A stretch of 39,054 nucleotides of DNA from contig VGWJ01000026.1 of assembly GCA_016873635.1 (NCBI GenBank), positions 1-39,054 of the forward strand, read 5' to 3'. The stretch comes from Lentisphaerota bacterium. Its GTDB lineage: Bacteria; Verrucomicrobiota; Kiritimatiellia; UBA8416; VGWJ01. Both the position numbers and the translations under genes were made by a program. The notes below the pieces were generated by a model, which searched no databases, was not told where the DNA came from, and worked only from the letters and a program-made list of their open reading frames with translations. Shown here one piece after another: positions 15,518 through 25,211 of the stretch. Numbering within the stretch: the first letter of the stretch is position 1; each line of letters starts with the position of its first letter.

Positions 15518-18500
15518 ATGAGATATCCATTCGGACGGCTACTGTCCGTGCAGTTGGCGACGTTCGCGGTCTTCGGCGGCCTCGGTCTCGCCCAGAACCC
15601 GGACGAAACCGTCGCGATCGTCTCCGAAGAAACGCTCGTGGCGGAGGCATTGTCGGAAACGCCGCTCGATCAGGCGCTGGGCGTGGAGACAAGTCTGGCG
15701 GCCAAGACCACAGCCGATCTCCCTCCTGCTGCCGCCGCCGAAGAGCCCCGACCGGAGCGGGCGGCTGCCGCTGCCGACGAAGTAACGGAAGCGTTGCTGG
15801 TCGAGGAACCGCTTGCGGCCGAGCAGCCGGATTCCAGCCTGGTTGCAGAGAAACCGGTTGAAGCGCCTGTCGCGGTCGAAGCGCCTGTCGCGGTCGAAGA
15901 ACCGGTCGCCGTTGAAGAACCGATCGCCGTGGAAGAGCCGGTCGCGGTCGAAGCGCCTGTCGCAATCGAAGCGCCTGTCGCGGTCGAAGCGCCTGTCGCG
16001 GTCGAAGAACCGGTCGCGGTCGAAGAACCGGTCGCCGTTGAAGAACCGATCGCCGTTGAAGAACCCATCGCCGTTGAAGAACCGATCGCCGTGGAAGAAC
16101 CGATCGCCGTGGAAGAGCCGGTCGCCGTGGAAGAGCCGGTCGCGGTCGAAGAGCCGGTCGCGGTCGAAGCGCCGGTCGCGGTCGAAGCGCCGGTCGCGGT
16201 CGAAGCGCCGGTCGCGGTCGAAGAACCGGTCGCGGTCGAAAAACCGGTCGCCGTGGAAGAGCCGGTGCTAGTCAAGAAGCCGGCTGCGGTCGGAAAGCCG
16301 GCTGCGGTCAAGAAACCGGCGGCAGGCAGAGAGCCGGCAGCAGTCGAAGAGGTGGCGCCGCCATTGTCTCCGGAAATGCAGGCTATCATGCAGGAGGAAG
16401 AGGCGCGCAGGGCGGCTTGGGATGCGCATGCGCGGGAAAGCTTGCTTCTGGGCGAATCCGCGTTGCGCGAAAGACGTTATGAACGCGCGATCCGGCATTT
16501 TCAGGAGGCCAGAAAACACTTTCAGAGAGTTCTGAGGCCGGCGGTCAAACCGGATCTGCAGCGAGCCGAAAAGGGAATTGGCGAGGCGTACTACCGCTGG
16601 GCGCTCGCGAAGGAAGAACGGGGTGAGTATGAGGATGCGCTGAAGTACGCTCAACTCGCCGAGAGCTTCGAGCATGCCAAGGGCCCGGCGCTGGTCGAAC
16701 GCGTCCGGGAGAAGAAGGACAAGCCGCCGCCGCCGCCGCCCGCCCGGCACATTCCGCGCTGGTCGGATGAGGAGCTTCGCAAGAGAGAGGCGAAGGTGTC
16801 CGGTCTGATGCGCGAGGGCCGCGAGCGGTTCGCCTTGCGCGAGTATGCCGAAGCGGACGCGAAGTTTGAGGCCGTGCTGGCGATCGACCCGAACAACACC
16901 GAGGCCATGCGGATGCTTCAGAAGACGGCTCAGGACATGTATGACGCGGAGACAATGGAGCTGGACGCAACGCGCCGTACGATGATGGCCACGGTGCGCA
17001 AGACGTGGAATCCGCGCGACTACGTCGAGGTAGCCGAACCGGCCGCGATGGCCGGACTGGCTCCGCTGCGACGGACCGTGGAGGGAGACGCGGAGCGGAT
17101 TCTCGGAAAGCTGGGGACAATTCAACTGCCGGAAATCGAGTTTCGCCAGGCGAACATTTTCAGCGTCATTGAAGAGCTCACGGCGCTGAGCATCGAGTTT
17201 GATCCCACCGCGAATCCGGAAGACAAGGGCGTCAATATCATCCTTAACCTCCAGGCCGGACGGGACGGACCCGCCCCGGGAGCGCCGAGCCCCTTCGGCG
17301 GCGATCCCTTCGGCGCGGCGGGCGGTGTTGGTTCCGATGTACCGCCGATCACCTTCAACGCCCGTTACATTTCGCTCAAGGACACCCTGGATATCGTTAC
17401 GGACCTGGCGGGTCTGAAGTATCGCGTTGAGGGCCGGATCGTCATGGTGGTTCCGATCAACGCGCCGGACGGCGATATTATTACGCGCACTTATCCCGTG
17501 TTGCCTTCGGTCGAGGAGAAGGTCCGGCAGATGTCTTCGGAGTTCGGCTCCCTGGGTGGCGGGGGAGGCGATTTCGGGGCGCTCGCGCCGACGGCCGGCG
17601 GAGTTCAGGGCGCGGACTGGAAGCAGGTCTTTGGAGACATGGGGGTCAAATGGCCGGATGGGTCTTCCATTCGCTACGTGCGAACGATCGGTCGCCTTGT
17701 AGTTGCGAATACGGAGCAGCACCTCGCGGCGTTCGAGCGAATTCTGGCGATGCTCAACGTGGTGCCCACGCAGGTGGAGATCGAAGCGCGGTTCGTGGAG
17801 GTTTCGCAGGGCGATGCGGCTTCGCTGGGGTTCGAGTGGTTCCTGACCGATGACTGGGAGCTGGCCCAGCAGGCGGGTTCCGGCCGCACGCCTCTTGCGA
17901 GCCGTCCCAGGATATCGGCCCTGGCCGACCCCGGCGCCGGGGCGGGTTTCAGCAAGGGGCTGCGCTACGTGGGCGACACGGCGAACGTTGCGGGGGGCGC
18001 GGCGGATGATGTGTTGCGCGTTGCGGGCATTCTCACCAATCCGGAGCTGACTTTCGTGCTGCACGCGCTGGAGCGCAAGGGGCACGCGGACCTGCTGTCG
18101 GCGCCGAAGGTTACGACGCAACCCGGCCAGGACGCCCTGATTCGCGTGGTCAGGGAGTTCATCTACCCGACGGACTTTGCCGTGACGCCCATTACCGGCA
18201 CGGACGCTTTCGGCAACAACGTTATCGTTGGGGGCGTGGTCGAGCCCAGCGGATTCGAGATGCGGGAAGTCGGCGTGATCCTGGAGGTGGTCCCCGATGT
18301 CAGCCCGGAGACGCAGATGATCACGCTGAACATGACGCCGCGCGTCGTGTCGGAGCCGGAGTTTGTCGAGTACGGCTCCGAGTTCCAGGCGGCCGACGGG
18401 ACCGTGCAGCGGCTGAACATGCGGCAGCCGATCTTCCACGTGCGCGAGGTCCGGACGAGCATCTCGATATACAACGGCGCCACGGTCGTCATGGGCGGGA

Positions 18501-18727
18501 TGATTACGGAAAACCGGTCGGACGCGGACGACAGGATTCCGTTCCTGGGCGAGCTGCCCATACTGGGGCGTCTTTTCCGCAGCCGGTTTGACGGCAGCGA
18601 CAAGCGCAACCTTATGATCTTCGTCACGGCGCGTCTCGTTGACCCGTCCGGCCGGCCGCTTGGCCATGCCGACCCTGCGCAGATGGTGCGCATGGCGGAG
18701 GGCGGGACCGCCGGGACGGGCGAATAA
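15518..18727 (+). CDS. outer-membrane secretin (PilQ/GspD family, Amuc_1098 type) with long hexapeptide repeat
   Basis: The start is the ATG at 15518 with GAGGAG at 15503-15508; an ATG at 15485 has no such site. After a signal peptide (to about residue 26), residues 114-275 are 27 copies of a VExPVA hexapeptide. Then come TPR-like helices (about 300-480: YERAIRHFQEARKHF; FALREYAEADAKFEAVLAI), N-domains (IEFRQANIFSVIEELTALS; LKDTLDIVTDLAGLKYRV; VPTQVEIEARFVEVSQG at about 748) and the secretin pore (about 843-1050: LLSAPKVTTQPGQDA, VVMGGMITENR, FLGELPILGRLF, LMIFVTARLVDP). At 1069 residues it is long for a secretin because of the repeat and TPR section. It forms the outer-membrane gate of the pilus/secretion machine encoded upstream. 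Confidence 0.95.
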   Translation: MRYPFGRLLSVQLATFAVFGGLGLAQNPDETVAIVSEETLVAEALSETPLDQALGVETSLAAKTTADLPPAAAAEEPRPERAAAAADEVTEALLVEEPLAAEQPDSSLVAEKPVEAPVAVEAPVAVEEPVAVEEPIAVEEPVAVEAPVAIEAPVAVEAPVAVEEPVAVEEPVAVEEPIAVEEPIAVEEPIAVEEPIAVEEPVAVEEPVAVEEPVAVEAPVAVEAPVAVEAPVAVEEPVAVEKPVAVEEPVLVKKPAAVGKPAAVKKPAAGREPAAVEEVAPPLSPEMQAIMQEEEARRAAWDAHARESLLLGESALRERRYERAIRHFQEARKHFQRVLRPAVKPDLQRAEKGIGEAYYRWALAKEERGEYEDALKYAQLAESFEHAKGPALVERVREKKDKPPPPPPARHIPRWSDEELRKREAKVSGLMREGRERFALREYAEADAKFEAVLAIDPNNTEAMRMLQKTAQDMYDAETMELDATRRTMMATVRKTWNPRDYVEVAEPAAMAGLAPLRRTVEGDAERILGKLGTIQLPEIEFRQANIFSVIEELTALSIEFDPTANPEDKGVNIILNLQAGRDGPAPGAPSPFGGDPFGAAGGVGSDVPPITFNARYISLKDTLDIVTDLAGLKYRVEGRIVMVVPINAPDGDIITRTYPVLPSVEEKVRQMSSEFGSLGGGGGDFGALAPTAGGVQGADWKQVFGDMGVKWPDGSSIRYVRTIGRLVVANTEQHLAAFERILAMLNVVPTQVEIEARFVEVSQGDAASLGFEWFLTDDWELAQQAGSGRTPLASRPRISALADPGAGAGFSKGLRYVGDTANVAGGAADDVLRVAGILTNPELTFVLHALERKGHADLLSAPKVTTQPGQDALIRVVREFIYPTDFAVTPITGTDAFGNNVIVGGVVEPSGFEMREVGVILEVVPDVSPETQMITLNMTPRVVSEPEFVEYGSEFQAADGTVQRLNMRQPIFHVREVRTSISIYNGATVVMGGMITENRSDADDRIPFLGELPILGRLFRSRFDGSDKRNLMIFVTARLVDPSGRPLGHADPAQMVRMAEGGTAGTGE
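15857..16342 (+). repeat. in-frame 18-bp tandem repeat (27 units) inside the secretin gene
   Basis: Twenty-seven consecutive 18-base units, of which 23 encode [V/I]E[A/E/K]P[V/I][A/L] and the last four are degenerate (VKKPAA, VGKPAA, VKKPAA, GREPAA). Blocks of nearly identical units (runs of VEEPIA, of VEAPVA) point to recent slippage or unequal recombination. Because 18 is divisible by three, copy-number change would alter length without breaking the frame. The peptide is Pro/Glu/Val-rich, as in periplasm-spanning or peptidoglycan-crossing linkers such as that of TonB. Confidence 0.95.
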
Positions 18728-18731
18728 CCGC

Positions 18732-19601
18732 ATGCCTGTCGCGACTTTGCTCCTGATTGACGGCACGGCGCTCTTGTACCGGGCGTTCTATGCCATCCGG
18801 GAATTGACCACGCGCGCGGGGCGCCCCACCAACGCCGTTTTCGGTTTCGTGCGCATGCTGGGGCAGTTGCGCCGGACGTGGCGGCCCAGTCACTGGCTCG
18901 TGGCGTTTGACGGCGGCTTGCCCGCGGAGCGCGTGGCGTTGCTGGAGTCCTACAAGGCCCAGCGCCCGGAGATGCCGGCCGGGCTTCGCGCGCAGGTGAC
19001 GGTCGCGGAGGACTACCTTGAGCGCGCGGCCGTCCCCTGGCTGCGCAGGGAGGGGCAGGAGGCGGATGACGTCCTGGCCGCGGCCGCGCGCTGGGCGGCG
19101 CCGCGGGCCGACCGGGTGCTTATCGCCACGAATGACAAGGACTTCTATCAGCTCGTGGATGAGAAGATCAGCATCGTATCGCCGGCGGGCAAGCCGGACC
19201 GGCTCGACGCGGAAGGGGTGCGGGCCAAGACGGGCGTTTTGCCGGAGCGCATCGTCGAATGGCTGGCTCTCGTGGGGGACAGCTCGGACAACATCCCGGG
19301 TGTTCCGGGGATAGGGGCGAAGACGGCGGCGCGGCTTCTGAGCGAGCATGGATCCCTTGCGGGGATATGGAAGGCTATTGACCGCGCGGGGAACGCGCGG
19401 CTCAGAGACGCGCTGGCGACGCACCGTGAAGCGGTTGAGCGGAACCTGGCCATCGTACGTTTGCGGACGGATTTGAAGTGGGATATGGGCTGGGATGCGC
19501 TGGCCGTGAAGGAGGCGGACGCGGCGCGGCTGTTGCCTTTGCTGCGTGAGCTGGAATTCGACTCGATGGTGCGCGAACTGGAATCGCCGCAGTTGTTGTG
19601 A
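18732..19601 (+). CDS. stand-alone 5'-3' exonuclease (Pol I N-terminal-domain type)
   Basis: A 289-residue metal-dependent 5' nuclease/flap endonuclease. The ATG at 18732 is 4 bases after the secretin stop and gives LLLIDGTALLYRAFYAI at the N-terminus. Metal-ligand blocks are intact: LVAFDGG, EADDVLAAAARW, ATNDKDFYQLV and GDSSDNIPGVPGIGAKTA (helix-hairpin-helix). The frame stops right after MVRELESPQLL, where full DNA polymerase I would go on to its proofreading and polymerase domains; the next 240 bases contain a promoter and no such domains, so this is a free-standing enzyme rather than a broken polA. It may process RNA primers or flaps alongside a polymerase encoded elsewhere. Its place behind the secretin looks like transcriptional convenience. 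Confidence 0.9.
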   Translation: MPVATLLLIDGTALLYRAFYAIRELTTRAGRPTNAVFGFVRMLGQLRRTWRPSHWLVAFDGGLPAERVALLESYKAQRPEMPAGLRAQVTVAEDYLERAAVPWLRREGQEADDVLAAAARWAAPRADRVLIATNDKDFYQLVDEKISIVSPAGKPDRLDAEGVRAKTGVLPERIVEWLALVGDSSDNIPGVPGIGAKTAARLLSEHGSLAGIWKAIDRAGNARLRDALATHREAVERNLAIVRLRTDLKWDMGWDALAVKEADAARLLPLLRELEFDSMVRELESPQLL

Positions 19602-19719
19602 CCGGGGGGGGGCGCGGCATGTCCGCGGGCAGCGCGTCAATCCTGCGCGGGTCATAACGGCGGGACGGACCGCGGTGTCGGCCCGGTCCATGGTCCTGGT
19701 TTTTTGGGTGTTTTTTGGG

Positions 19720-19749
19720 TTGACGTTGCCGGCGGGCGGAGTGTACAGT
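19720..19749 (+). promoter_or_regulatory. candidate promoter for coaE-rho-tig-clpP-clpX
   Basis: TTGACG (19720-19725), 18-base spacer, TACAGT (19744-19749), about 90 bases before the coaE ATG. Upstream lie GGACCG/CGGTCC arms (19667-19672 and 19684-19689) and two T-runs (19700-19716) that might end the previous transcript, though the spacing is poor for an intrinsic terminator. Confidence 0.5.
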
Positions 19750-19840
19750 CTGCGGCGCGTCTTGAATCAGGCATTCCGGGTAATCCCTTTTTTGGCCGTT
19801 CGATACTCCTGGATTGGTAGCGAGTCCACATTCGCCCCTC

Positions 19841-20458
19841 ATGCTCAGATTCGCGGTCACTGGCGGCATCGCTTGCGGGAAGACCCTGGCGGGTGAATAT
19901 CTCGCCGCGGATGGCGTGGCGGTGTTTGACGCGGACGTGGCGGCGCGGGACCTGATGCAACCGGGAACGGCGGTGTTCGCGGAAGTCGTGCGCGCGTTCG
20001 GACGCGGCATCCTCGATCCGGAAGGCCGGATTGACCGGAGCGCGCTTGGCGCGCGCGTGTTCGCGACGCCGCGTGATCTGGCCACATTGAACCGGCTGGT
20101 GCACCCGGCGACCCGGCGGGCATGGGAGGCCTGGCTCGCCGCCCCGGAGACGGCCCGCGTCGCGACGGCGGGCGCCGCCGCCGTGATTGTGCCCCTGCTT
20201 TTCGAGGGCGGCATGTCGAGCGGGTGGGACGCGGTGGTGTGCGTGGCCGCCGCGGAGAGGGTGCAGGTCGAGCGCCTGCTTGCGAGAGGAATGACCGGGG
20301 ACGAGGCCCGCGCGCGCATCCGCGCGCAGGCGCCGGTCGAAATGAAGGCGACGCTTTCGGACTACGTTCTCGTGAACGAGGGAACGCGCGCGACGCTGAG
20401 GGAGCAGACAAGGAGAGTGCTTGAACGCATTCTGGAGGGAAAACATGGAGACAGGTAG
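19841..20458 (+). CDS. coaE: dephospho-CoA kinase
   Basis: The last step of coenzyme A synthesis: ATP-dependent 3'-phosphorylation of dephospho-CoA. The P-loop is GGIACGKT (usual form GGIGSGKS), followed by [14 protein letters not shown] and [13 protein letters not shown], all characteristic of CoaE. LLFEGGM is the expected LLFE block, and [11 protein letters not shown] is the lid region. Length 205 residues is typical. The ATG at 19841 starts the protein directly at the P-loop strand (MLRFAVTGG); no clear ribosome-binding site precedes it, and a TTG at 19814 is a poorer alternative. Its 3' end overlaps rho by 14 bases. Confidence 0.93.
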   Translation: MLRFAVTGGIACGKTLAGEYLAADGVAVFDADVAARDLMQPGTAVFAEVVRAFGRGILDPEGRIDRSALGARVFATPRDLATLNRLVHPATRRAWEAWLAAPETARVATAGAAAVIVPLLFEGGMSSGWDAVVCVAAAERVQVERLLARGMTGDEARARIRAQAPVEMKATLSDYVLVNEGTRATLREQTRRVLERILEGKHGDR

Positions 20459-21899
20459 GACACACTTGCAGAACAGGCCGGAACGAATGTCGCGGGGAGG
20501 CGGACGTGGCGGACACCGCGACGGAAGCCGCGGTCCGCGGGGGGTTCCGGCGGCTGCGCCCGCGCAGAACAACGGCGTCCCGGAGGAGGAAGACGCGCGC
20601 CGGAAGGATGAGACGCCGGACGCCGCGCCTCGCGGGGCGAAGGGCGACGGGCTGAACCTGTCGGATCTCCAGGAGAAATCCGTTCCCGAGTTGAACGAGA
20701 TCGCGGACAAGTACGGCCTGACGGATCTCGGCGCGCTGCGCAAGCACGAGCTGATCTTCGAGATCCTGAAGGCCAGCGCGCGCGAGACCGGGGCGATGTT
20801 CAGCCGTGGCGTGCTGGAGATTCTCCCCGACGGTTTCGGGTTCCTGCGTTCGCCGACGAACAACTACCTGCCGTGCCCGGAGGACGTCTACGTGTCGCCC
20901 TCGCAGATCCGCAGGTTCGCGCTTCGCACGGGCGATTTCGTCGAGGGCGAGATCCGCGAGCCGAAGGACAAAGAGCGCTTCTTCGCCCTGCTACGGGTGG
21001 ACAAGGTAAACGGCGACGACCCCGAGAAGTCGCGGCACAAGGTGCCTTTCGAGAACCTGACGCCGCTGTTTCCGAACGAGCGCATCAACCTTGAAACCAA
21101 GCCGGAAGAAGTCGCCATGCGCGTGATGGACATCTTCACGCCGATCGGCATGGGTCAGCGCGGGGTGATTGTCGCCGCGCCGCGGACGGGCAAGACCGTG
21201 CTTCTGCAGAAGATCGCCAACAGCATCTCGGCCAACCATCCGGATGTCTACCTGATCATCCTGCTCATTGACGAGCGGCCCGAGGAAGTCACGGACATGA
21301 TGCGCAGCACTTCCGCGCACGTGCTGAGCTCGACGTTCGACGAGACGCCGGAGCGGCACGTGCAGGTTGCGGAGCTCGTGCTCGAGATGTCCAAGCGCAT
21401 GGTGGAATGCGGCAAGAACGTGGTCATCCTGCTGGACAGCATCACGCGGCTGGCGCGGGCGTACAACACGCTGCAGCCGCACAGCGGCAAGATCCTCTCC
21501 GGCGGCGTCGATGCGAACGCCCTTCACAAGCCGCGCCGCTTCTTTGCCGCGGCCCGCAACATCGAGTTCGGCGGCAGCCTGACCATTGTGGCAACGGCGC
21601 TGGTGGACACGGGCAGCCGGATGGACGAGGTGATCTTCGAGGAGTTCAAGGGCACGGGCAACATGGAGCTTTGCCTGGACCGGAGCCTCGTGGACAAGCG
21701 CGTCTTTCCGGCGATCAACATCGAGAAGTCCGGCACGCGCAAGGAGGAGCTGCTGCTGCATCCGGACGAGCTGAGCAAGATATGGATTCTCCGTCGCGCC
21801 CTCAACGGCGTGCCGCCGGTGGAAGCGATGGAGATGATCGTGAACCGGCTGAAGAAGACCAAGAGCAACGCGGAATTCCTGATGTCGCTGAAGGAATAG
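20445..21899 (+). CDS. rho: transcription termination factor Rho
   Basis: Hexameric RNA helicase that ends transcription. The ATG at 20445 follows GGAGGG (20434-20439) and lies inside the coaE end. After a Gly/Arg-rich, disordered N-terminal extension (about 1-65, with SRGGGRGG), the Rho N-domain ([20 protein letters not shown]), the RNA-binding cold-shock fold ([16 protein letters not shown]) and the ATPase domain follow: Walker [12 protein letters not shown], Walker [17 protein letters not shown], and R-loop/Q-loop regions with [20 protein letters not shown]. Basic N-terminal insertions are common in high-GC bacteria and may aid RNA binding. Length 484 residues. Confidence 0.98.
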   Translation: METGRTHLQNRPERMSRGGGRGGHRDGSRGPRGVPAAAPAQNNGVPEEEDARRKDETPDAAPRGAKGDGLNLSDLQEKSVPELNEIADKYGLTDLGALRKHELIFEILKASARETGAMFSRGVLEILPDGFGFLRSPTNNYLPCPEDVYVSPSQIRRFALRTGDFVEGEIREPKDKERFFALLRVDKVNGDDPEKSRHKVPFENLTPLFPNERINLETKPEEVAMRVMDIFTPIGMGQRGVIVAAPRTGKTVLLQKIANSISANHPDVYLIILLIDERPEEVTDMMRSTSAHVLSSTFDETPERHVQVAELVLEMSKRMVECGKNVVILLDSITRLARAYNTLQPHSGKILSGGVDANALHKPRRFFAAARNIEFGGSLTIVATALVDTGSRMDEVIFEEFKGTGNMELCLDRSLVDKRVFPAINIEKSGTRKEELLLHPDELSKIWILRRALNGVPPVEAMEMIVNRLKKTKSNAEFLMSLKE

Positions 21900-21923
21900 C
21901 GGCCGGGGCGGGGGCATCAAACG

Positions 21924-23225
21924 GTGAAGGTTGAAGTGGCGCAGGCGGGGGCATGCCGCCGCACGGTGCGCGTGCGCGTGCCGGCGGAGGACATGCGGCA
22001 GGAATACGCCGAAGTGGTTGACGCCTACACCCGGGCGGCGAGGATACCCGGCTTCCGCAAGGGCAGGGCCCCGGCGGAGGTCGTGGAGCGGCGGTTCGCG
22101 CGGGACATCGTCGCGGACGCCAGGGAACGCCTGATTCCGCGGTTCTACCGGGAAGCCGTGGCGCAGGAAGGCTTGCGGGCCGTGGCGGCGGTGGAGATCA
22201 CGGATGTCGATCTTTCGCGTGAACGCGGTTTGAGTTTCACGGCCGTCGTGGACGTGGCGCCGGATTTCAGGCTGCCGAAATATCGGCGCATTCCCTTGCG
22301 GCGCGAGGCCGTGGAGGTTACGGATAAGGCGGTGGACGACGCGGTGCAGCGCTTGCGCGCAGCCGCGGCGCGTTTTGTTGACGTGACGGACCGGCCGGCC
22401 GCGCGGGATGACCTCGTGTGCCTGGACTACGAGGCCGCGCTGGACGGGCGGCCGTTGAAAACGGTCGAGCCGGAAGGCGCCGGCATCGGCGAAGGCCGGG
22501 ACGTCTGGGCGCTGCTCGGGGAGCCGGAGCTGCTGCCCGGGATCGCCGACGCGATTGCGGGGATGCGCAACGGGGAGGCGAGAGAGGTTCCGATTGCGTT
22601 TCCGGCCGATTTCCGGATCGCCGGACTGGCCGGGAGGCGGGCGGCCTGCCGGTTTGTCCTCAAGGGCATCCGGGCGCGGCAGCTTCCGGAGATTGACGCC
22701 GAGTTCCTGAAGCAATGGCAGGCGGCTTCGCCGGAGGAACTGCGCGAAAAAGTGCGCGGGCGGTTGGAAGCCCGGGCAAAGGCAGACGAAGAGATGCGTC
22801 TGAAGGACGAGATCACGCGCTACCTTCTGGAAAAGACCAGCCTGGACGTGCCCCAGTCGCTTCTGGAAAGGGAGAGCAATCGCGCGGCGCGCGACATGAT
22901 CGAAAGCATCGCCATGCGCGGGGCCACCCGGGAGCAGATCGCCGGACGCCTGGTCGATATCCGTGAGGCGGCGCAAAAGTCTTCGCTGGAGCGTGTCAAG
23001 GTGTCCTATGTTCTCGTCCGCATCGCGGATGAAGAAAGGATCGAGTCGTCCGAAGGCGAGGTTGACGAACGCGTCGCCGCCGTTGCCGCGCAGCGCGGCG
23101 CGACGCCGGAGCGCGTGCGGGCCGAAATGCAGGACAACGGAGGCCTGGACTGGCTGCGGCGGCAGATTCGGATCGAAAAGACGCTCGACTTTCTGCTTCA
23201 GGAGGCCAAGGTAAAAGGGCCATAG
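21924..23225 (+). CDS. tig: trigger factor (ribosome-associated chaperone)
   Basis: A 433-residue chaperone and peptidyl-prolyl isomerase that binds the ribosomal exit tunnel. The GTG start at 21924 fits [19 protein letters not shown]. The ribosome-binding signature is present as [12 protein letters not shown]. The central FKBP-like domain (about 150-250) includes [14 protein letters not shown] and [12 protein letters not shown], and a long helical C-terminal domain follows ([17 protein letters not shown]). It lies directly before clpP-clpX, the arrangement found widely in bacteria, linking nascent-chain folding to proteolysis. Confidence 0.95.
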   Translation: MKVEVAQAGACRRTVRVRVPAEDMRQEYAEVVDAYTRAARIPGFRKGRAPAEVVERRFARDIVADARERLIPRFYREAVAQEGLRAVAAVEITDVDLSRERGLSFTAVVDVAPDFRLPKYRRIPLRREAVEVTDKAVDDAVQRLRAAAARFVDVTDRPAARDDLVCLDYEAALDGRPLKTVEPEGAGIGEGRDVWALLGEPELLPGIADAIAGMRNGEAREVPIAFPADFRIAGLAGRRAACRFVLKGIRARQLPEIDAEFLKQWQAASPEELREKVRGRLEARAKADEEMRLKDEITRYLLEKTSLDVPQSLLERESNRAARDMIESIAMRGATREQIAGRLVDIREAAQKSSLERVKVSYVLVRIADEERIESSEGEVDERVAAVAAQRGATPERVRAEMQDNGGLDWLRRQIRIEKTLDFLLQEAKVKGP

Positions 23226-23238
23226 GGAGGGCGGCGAC

Positions 23239-23883
23239 ATGAACGTGCGTAACCAGGCGTTGGTGCCCATGGTTGTCGAGCAAACGGGCCGCGGTGAGAG
23301 GGCCTATGACATCTTCTCGCGCCTGCTCAAGGATCGGATCATCTTCATCGGCACGGTCCTCAACGACGAGATCAGCAATCTGATCATCGCCCAACTGCTG
23401 TTTCTCCAGGCCGAGGACGCGGAAAAGGACATCAGCGTCTATATCAATTGCCCGGGCGGCGTTGTGACGGCGGGAATGGCCATCTACGACACGATGCAGT
23501 ATCTGCGCTGCGACGTGGCCACCTACTGCGTGGGGCAGGCATCCAGCATGGGGGCCGTGCTCCTGGCGGCGGGGGCGGCAGGCAAGCGCTATGCCCTGCC
23601 CAACGCGCGCATCATGATCCATCAGCCCTGGGGCGGCGTCCAGGGACAGGCCGCCGACATAAGCATCCAGGCCAAGGAGATCCTTCGCCTGCGGGACCGC
23701 GTCAACGAGATCCTGGCCGCGCACACGGGGAAGACGCTGGAGGCGGTGGCGCGCGACACGGATCGGGACTTTTTCATGTCGGCCGACGAAGCGAAAGCAT
23801 ACGGGCTTGTGGACGAGGTCGTGAAAAGCCGCAAGCCGACCGGGGGCAAGCCGGCCAGGGAATCGAAAGAAAAGACGACATAG
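23239..23883 (+). CDS. clpP: ATP-dependent Clp protease proteolytic subunit
   Basis: A serine peptidase forming the tetradecameric chamber that works with ClpX. The catalytic triad is Ser103 ([11 protein letters not shown]), His128 ([11 protein letters not shown]) and Asp173 ([11 protein letters not shown]). The substrate-binding loop reads YINCPGG, with Cys71 where most ClpP have Ser. [19 protein letters not shown] is the usual equatorial start. Length 214 residues is normal, including a short propeptide-like N-terminus. It sits 13 bases after tig and 35 before clpX. Confidence 0.98.
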   Translation: MNVRNQALVPMVVEQTGRGERAYDIFSRLLKDRIIFIGTVLNDEISNLIIAQLLFLQAEDAEKDISVYINCPGGVVTAGMAIYDTMQYLRCDVATYCVGQASSMGAVLLAAGAAGKRYALPNARIMIHQPWGGVQGQAADISIQAKEILRLRDRVNEILAAHTGKTLEAVARDTDRDFFMSADEAKAYGLVDEVVKSRKPTGGKPARESKEKTT

Positions 23884-23918
23884 GGCGGCGGGGGCGCGGA
23901 CCGGCGAGGATTGAACGG

Positions 23919-25166
23919 ATGTCCAAACGCGACCAGGGCGCATGCGGATTCTGCGGCAAGCCCGCGAACGCCGTGCGGCGGCTCATCGAGGGCCCCGGCG
24001 TCTACATCTGCAACGAGTGCGTGGAGACGTGCAACTCGCTCCTGCGCGAAGACGACGGCGGGGCCAGCAAGCGCAAGCATGCCGGCGCGCTGCGCGTCCC
24101 GCTGCCCCACGAGATCAAGGCTTTCCTGGACGAGTACGTCATCGGCCACGACCATGTGAAGAAGGTGCTGGCCGTGGCGGTTCACAACCACTACAAGCGC
24201 CTGAAGCAGGCGGATCACTTCCCGGCCGGCGACCCGCATGCCGGCGTCGAGATCGAAAAGAGCAACATTCTGCTTCTCGGCCCCACCGGCAGCGGAAAAA
24301 CGCTCCTGGCCCGCACGCTGGCCCGCTTCCTGGACGTGCCTTTCACGATCGCCGACGCCACGACGCTGACGGAGGCCGGCTACGTGGGCGAGGACGTCGA
24401 GAACATTCTGCTGGGGCTGCTCCAGGCCTGCGACATGGACATCGGCCGGGCGGAGATGGGGATTGTCTACGTGGACGAGATCGACAAGATCGGCCGCAAG
24501 ACGGAAAACGTCTCCATCACGCGCGACGTCTCGGGCGAGGGCGTCCAGCAGGCGCTGTTGAAGATTCTCGAAGGGACGGTTGCCAACATTCCGCCGCAGG
24601 GCGGCCGTAAACACCCGCAGCAGAAATACATCCAGATCAACACGGAACACATCCTGTTCATATGCGGCGGCGCTTTCGTGGGCCTGGAGGATATCGTGCG
24701 GCGACGGATCGGACGGAGCGCGCTGGGCTTTGGAAGCGCCGTGACGGCGGGCGCGGGCAGCGTCGACGTGGAGCCCGAAGATCTGATCCGCTACGGCATG
24801 ATTCCGGAGTTCGTGGGGCGCCTGCCGGTGGTGGCCGCCCTTAAGGCGCTGACCGAGGACGACCTCGTGTCGATCCTGACCGAGCCCCGCAACTGCCTGG
24901 TCAAGCAGTACCAGAAGCTGCTGGCCATGGAGGGCATCGAGTTGACTTTCACCGGCGGCGCGCTGCGCGAGCTGGCCCGGCAGGCGGCCCGGCGCGGCGC
25001 GGGCGCCCGCGGGCTTCGCGCGCTGGTTGAGCGCCTGATGCTCGACGTGATGTTCGACGCGCCGCGCAGGACGCGCCACGGCCCCCTGCGGGTCACCAAG
25101 GCGTCCGTTCTGGGCCTGGAAGCGCCGGCTCCGCCCATCCCGGTTCCGGACCGCAAGATCGCGTAG
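23919..25166 (+). CDS. clpX: Clp protease ATP-binding subunit ClpX
   Basis: AAA+ unfoldase that feeds substrates to ClpP. The ATG at 23919 follows GCGAGGA; the open frame upstream overlaps clpP and is not used. The N-terminal zinc-binding domain has CGFC and CNEC pairs. Walker A is [14 protein letters not shown] (about 118-131), Walker B is [14 protein letters not shown], and the pore and sensor regions follow ([37 protein letters not shown]). The C-terminal [20 protein letters not shown] contains the sensor-2 arginine. Length 415 residues is typical. Confidence 0.98.
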   Translation: MSKRDQGACGFCGKPANAVRRLIEGPGVYICNECVETCNSLLREDDGGASKRKHAGALRVPLPHEIKAFLDEYVIGHDHVKKVLAVAVHNHYKRLKQADHFPAGDPHAGVEIEKSNILLLGPTGSGKTLLARTLARFLDVPFTIADATTLTEAGYVGEDVENILLGLLQACDMDIGRAEMGIVYVDEIDKIGRKTENVSITRDVSGEGVQQALLKILEGTVANIPPQGGRKHPQQKYIQINTEHILFICGGAFVGLEDIVRRRIGRSALGFGSAVTAGAGSVDVEPEDLIRYGMIPEFVGRLPVVAALKALTEDDLVSILTEPRNCLVKQYQKLLAMEGIELTFTGGALRELARQAARRGAGARGLRALVERLMLDVMFDAPRRTRHGPLRVTKASVLGLEAPAPPIPVPDRKIA

Positions 25167-25211
25167 CGACGGGACCGCCGGCGGGCAGATGCTTTGCCTC
25201 GAATCCCGGGC

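Noticed and set aside
15857-16342. Tandem repeats considered as a CRISPR array
   Set aside because: Units are contiguous, 18 bp and in frame with a protein; there are no spacers or cas genes.
15670-16389. Long minus-strand reading frame of Ser/Thr/Gly/Ala repeats
   Set aside because: It is the antisense shadow of the secretin's 18-bp repeat, which leaves several frames open; the plus-strand secretin is unmistakable.
19667-19716. Intrinsic terminator after the exonuclease gene
   Set aside because: The GGACCG/CGGTCC stem has an 11-base loop and is about 10 bases from the T-runs; too weak to list as a feature.
19602-19840. Remains of a DNA polymerase I after the 5'-3' exonuclease
   Set aside because: No proofreading or polymerase motifs in any frame; the stretch instead holds a promoter and leads into coaE.
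20991-23270. 759-codon minus-strand reading frame
   Set aside because: Antisense to rho and trigger factor, His/Arg-rich composition typical of shadow frames in GC-rich DNA.
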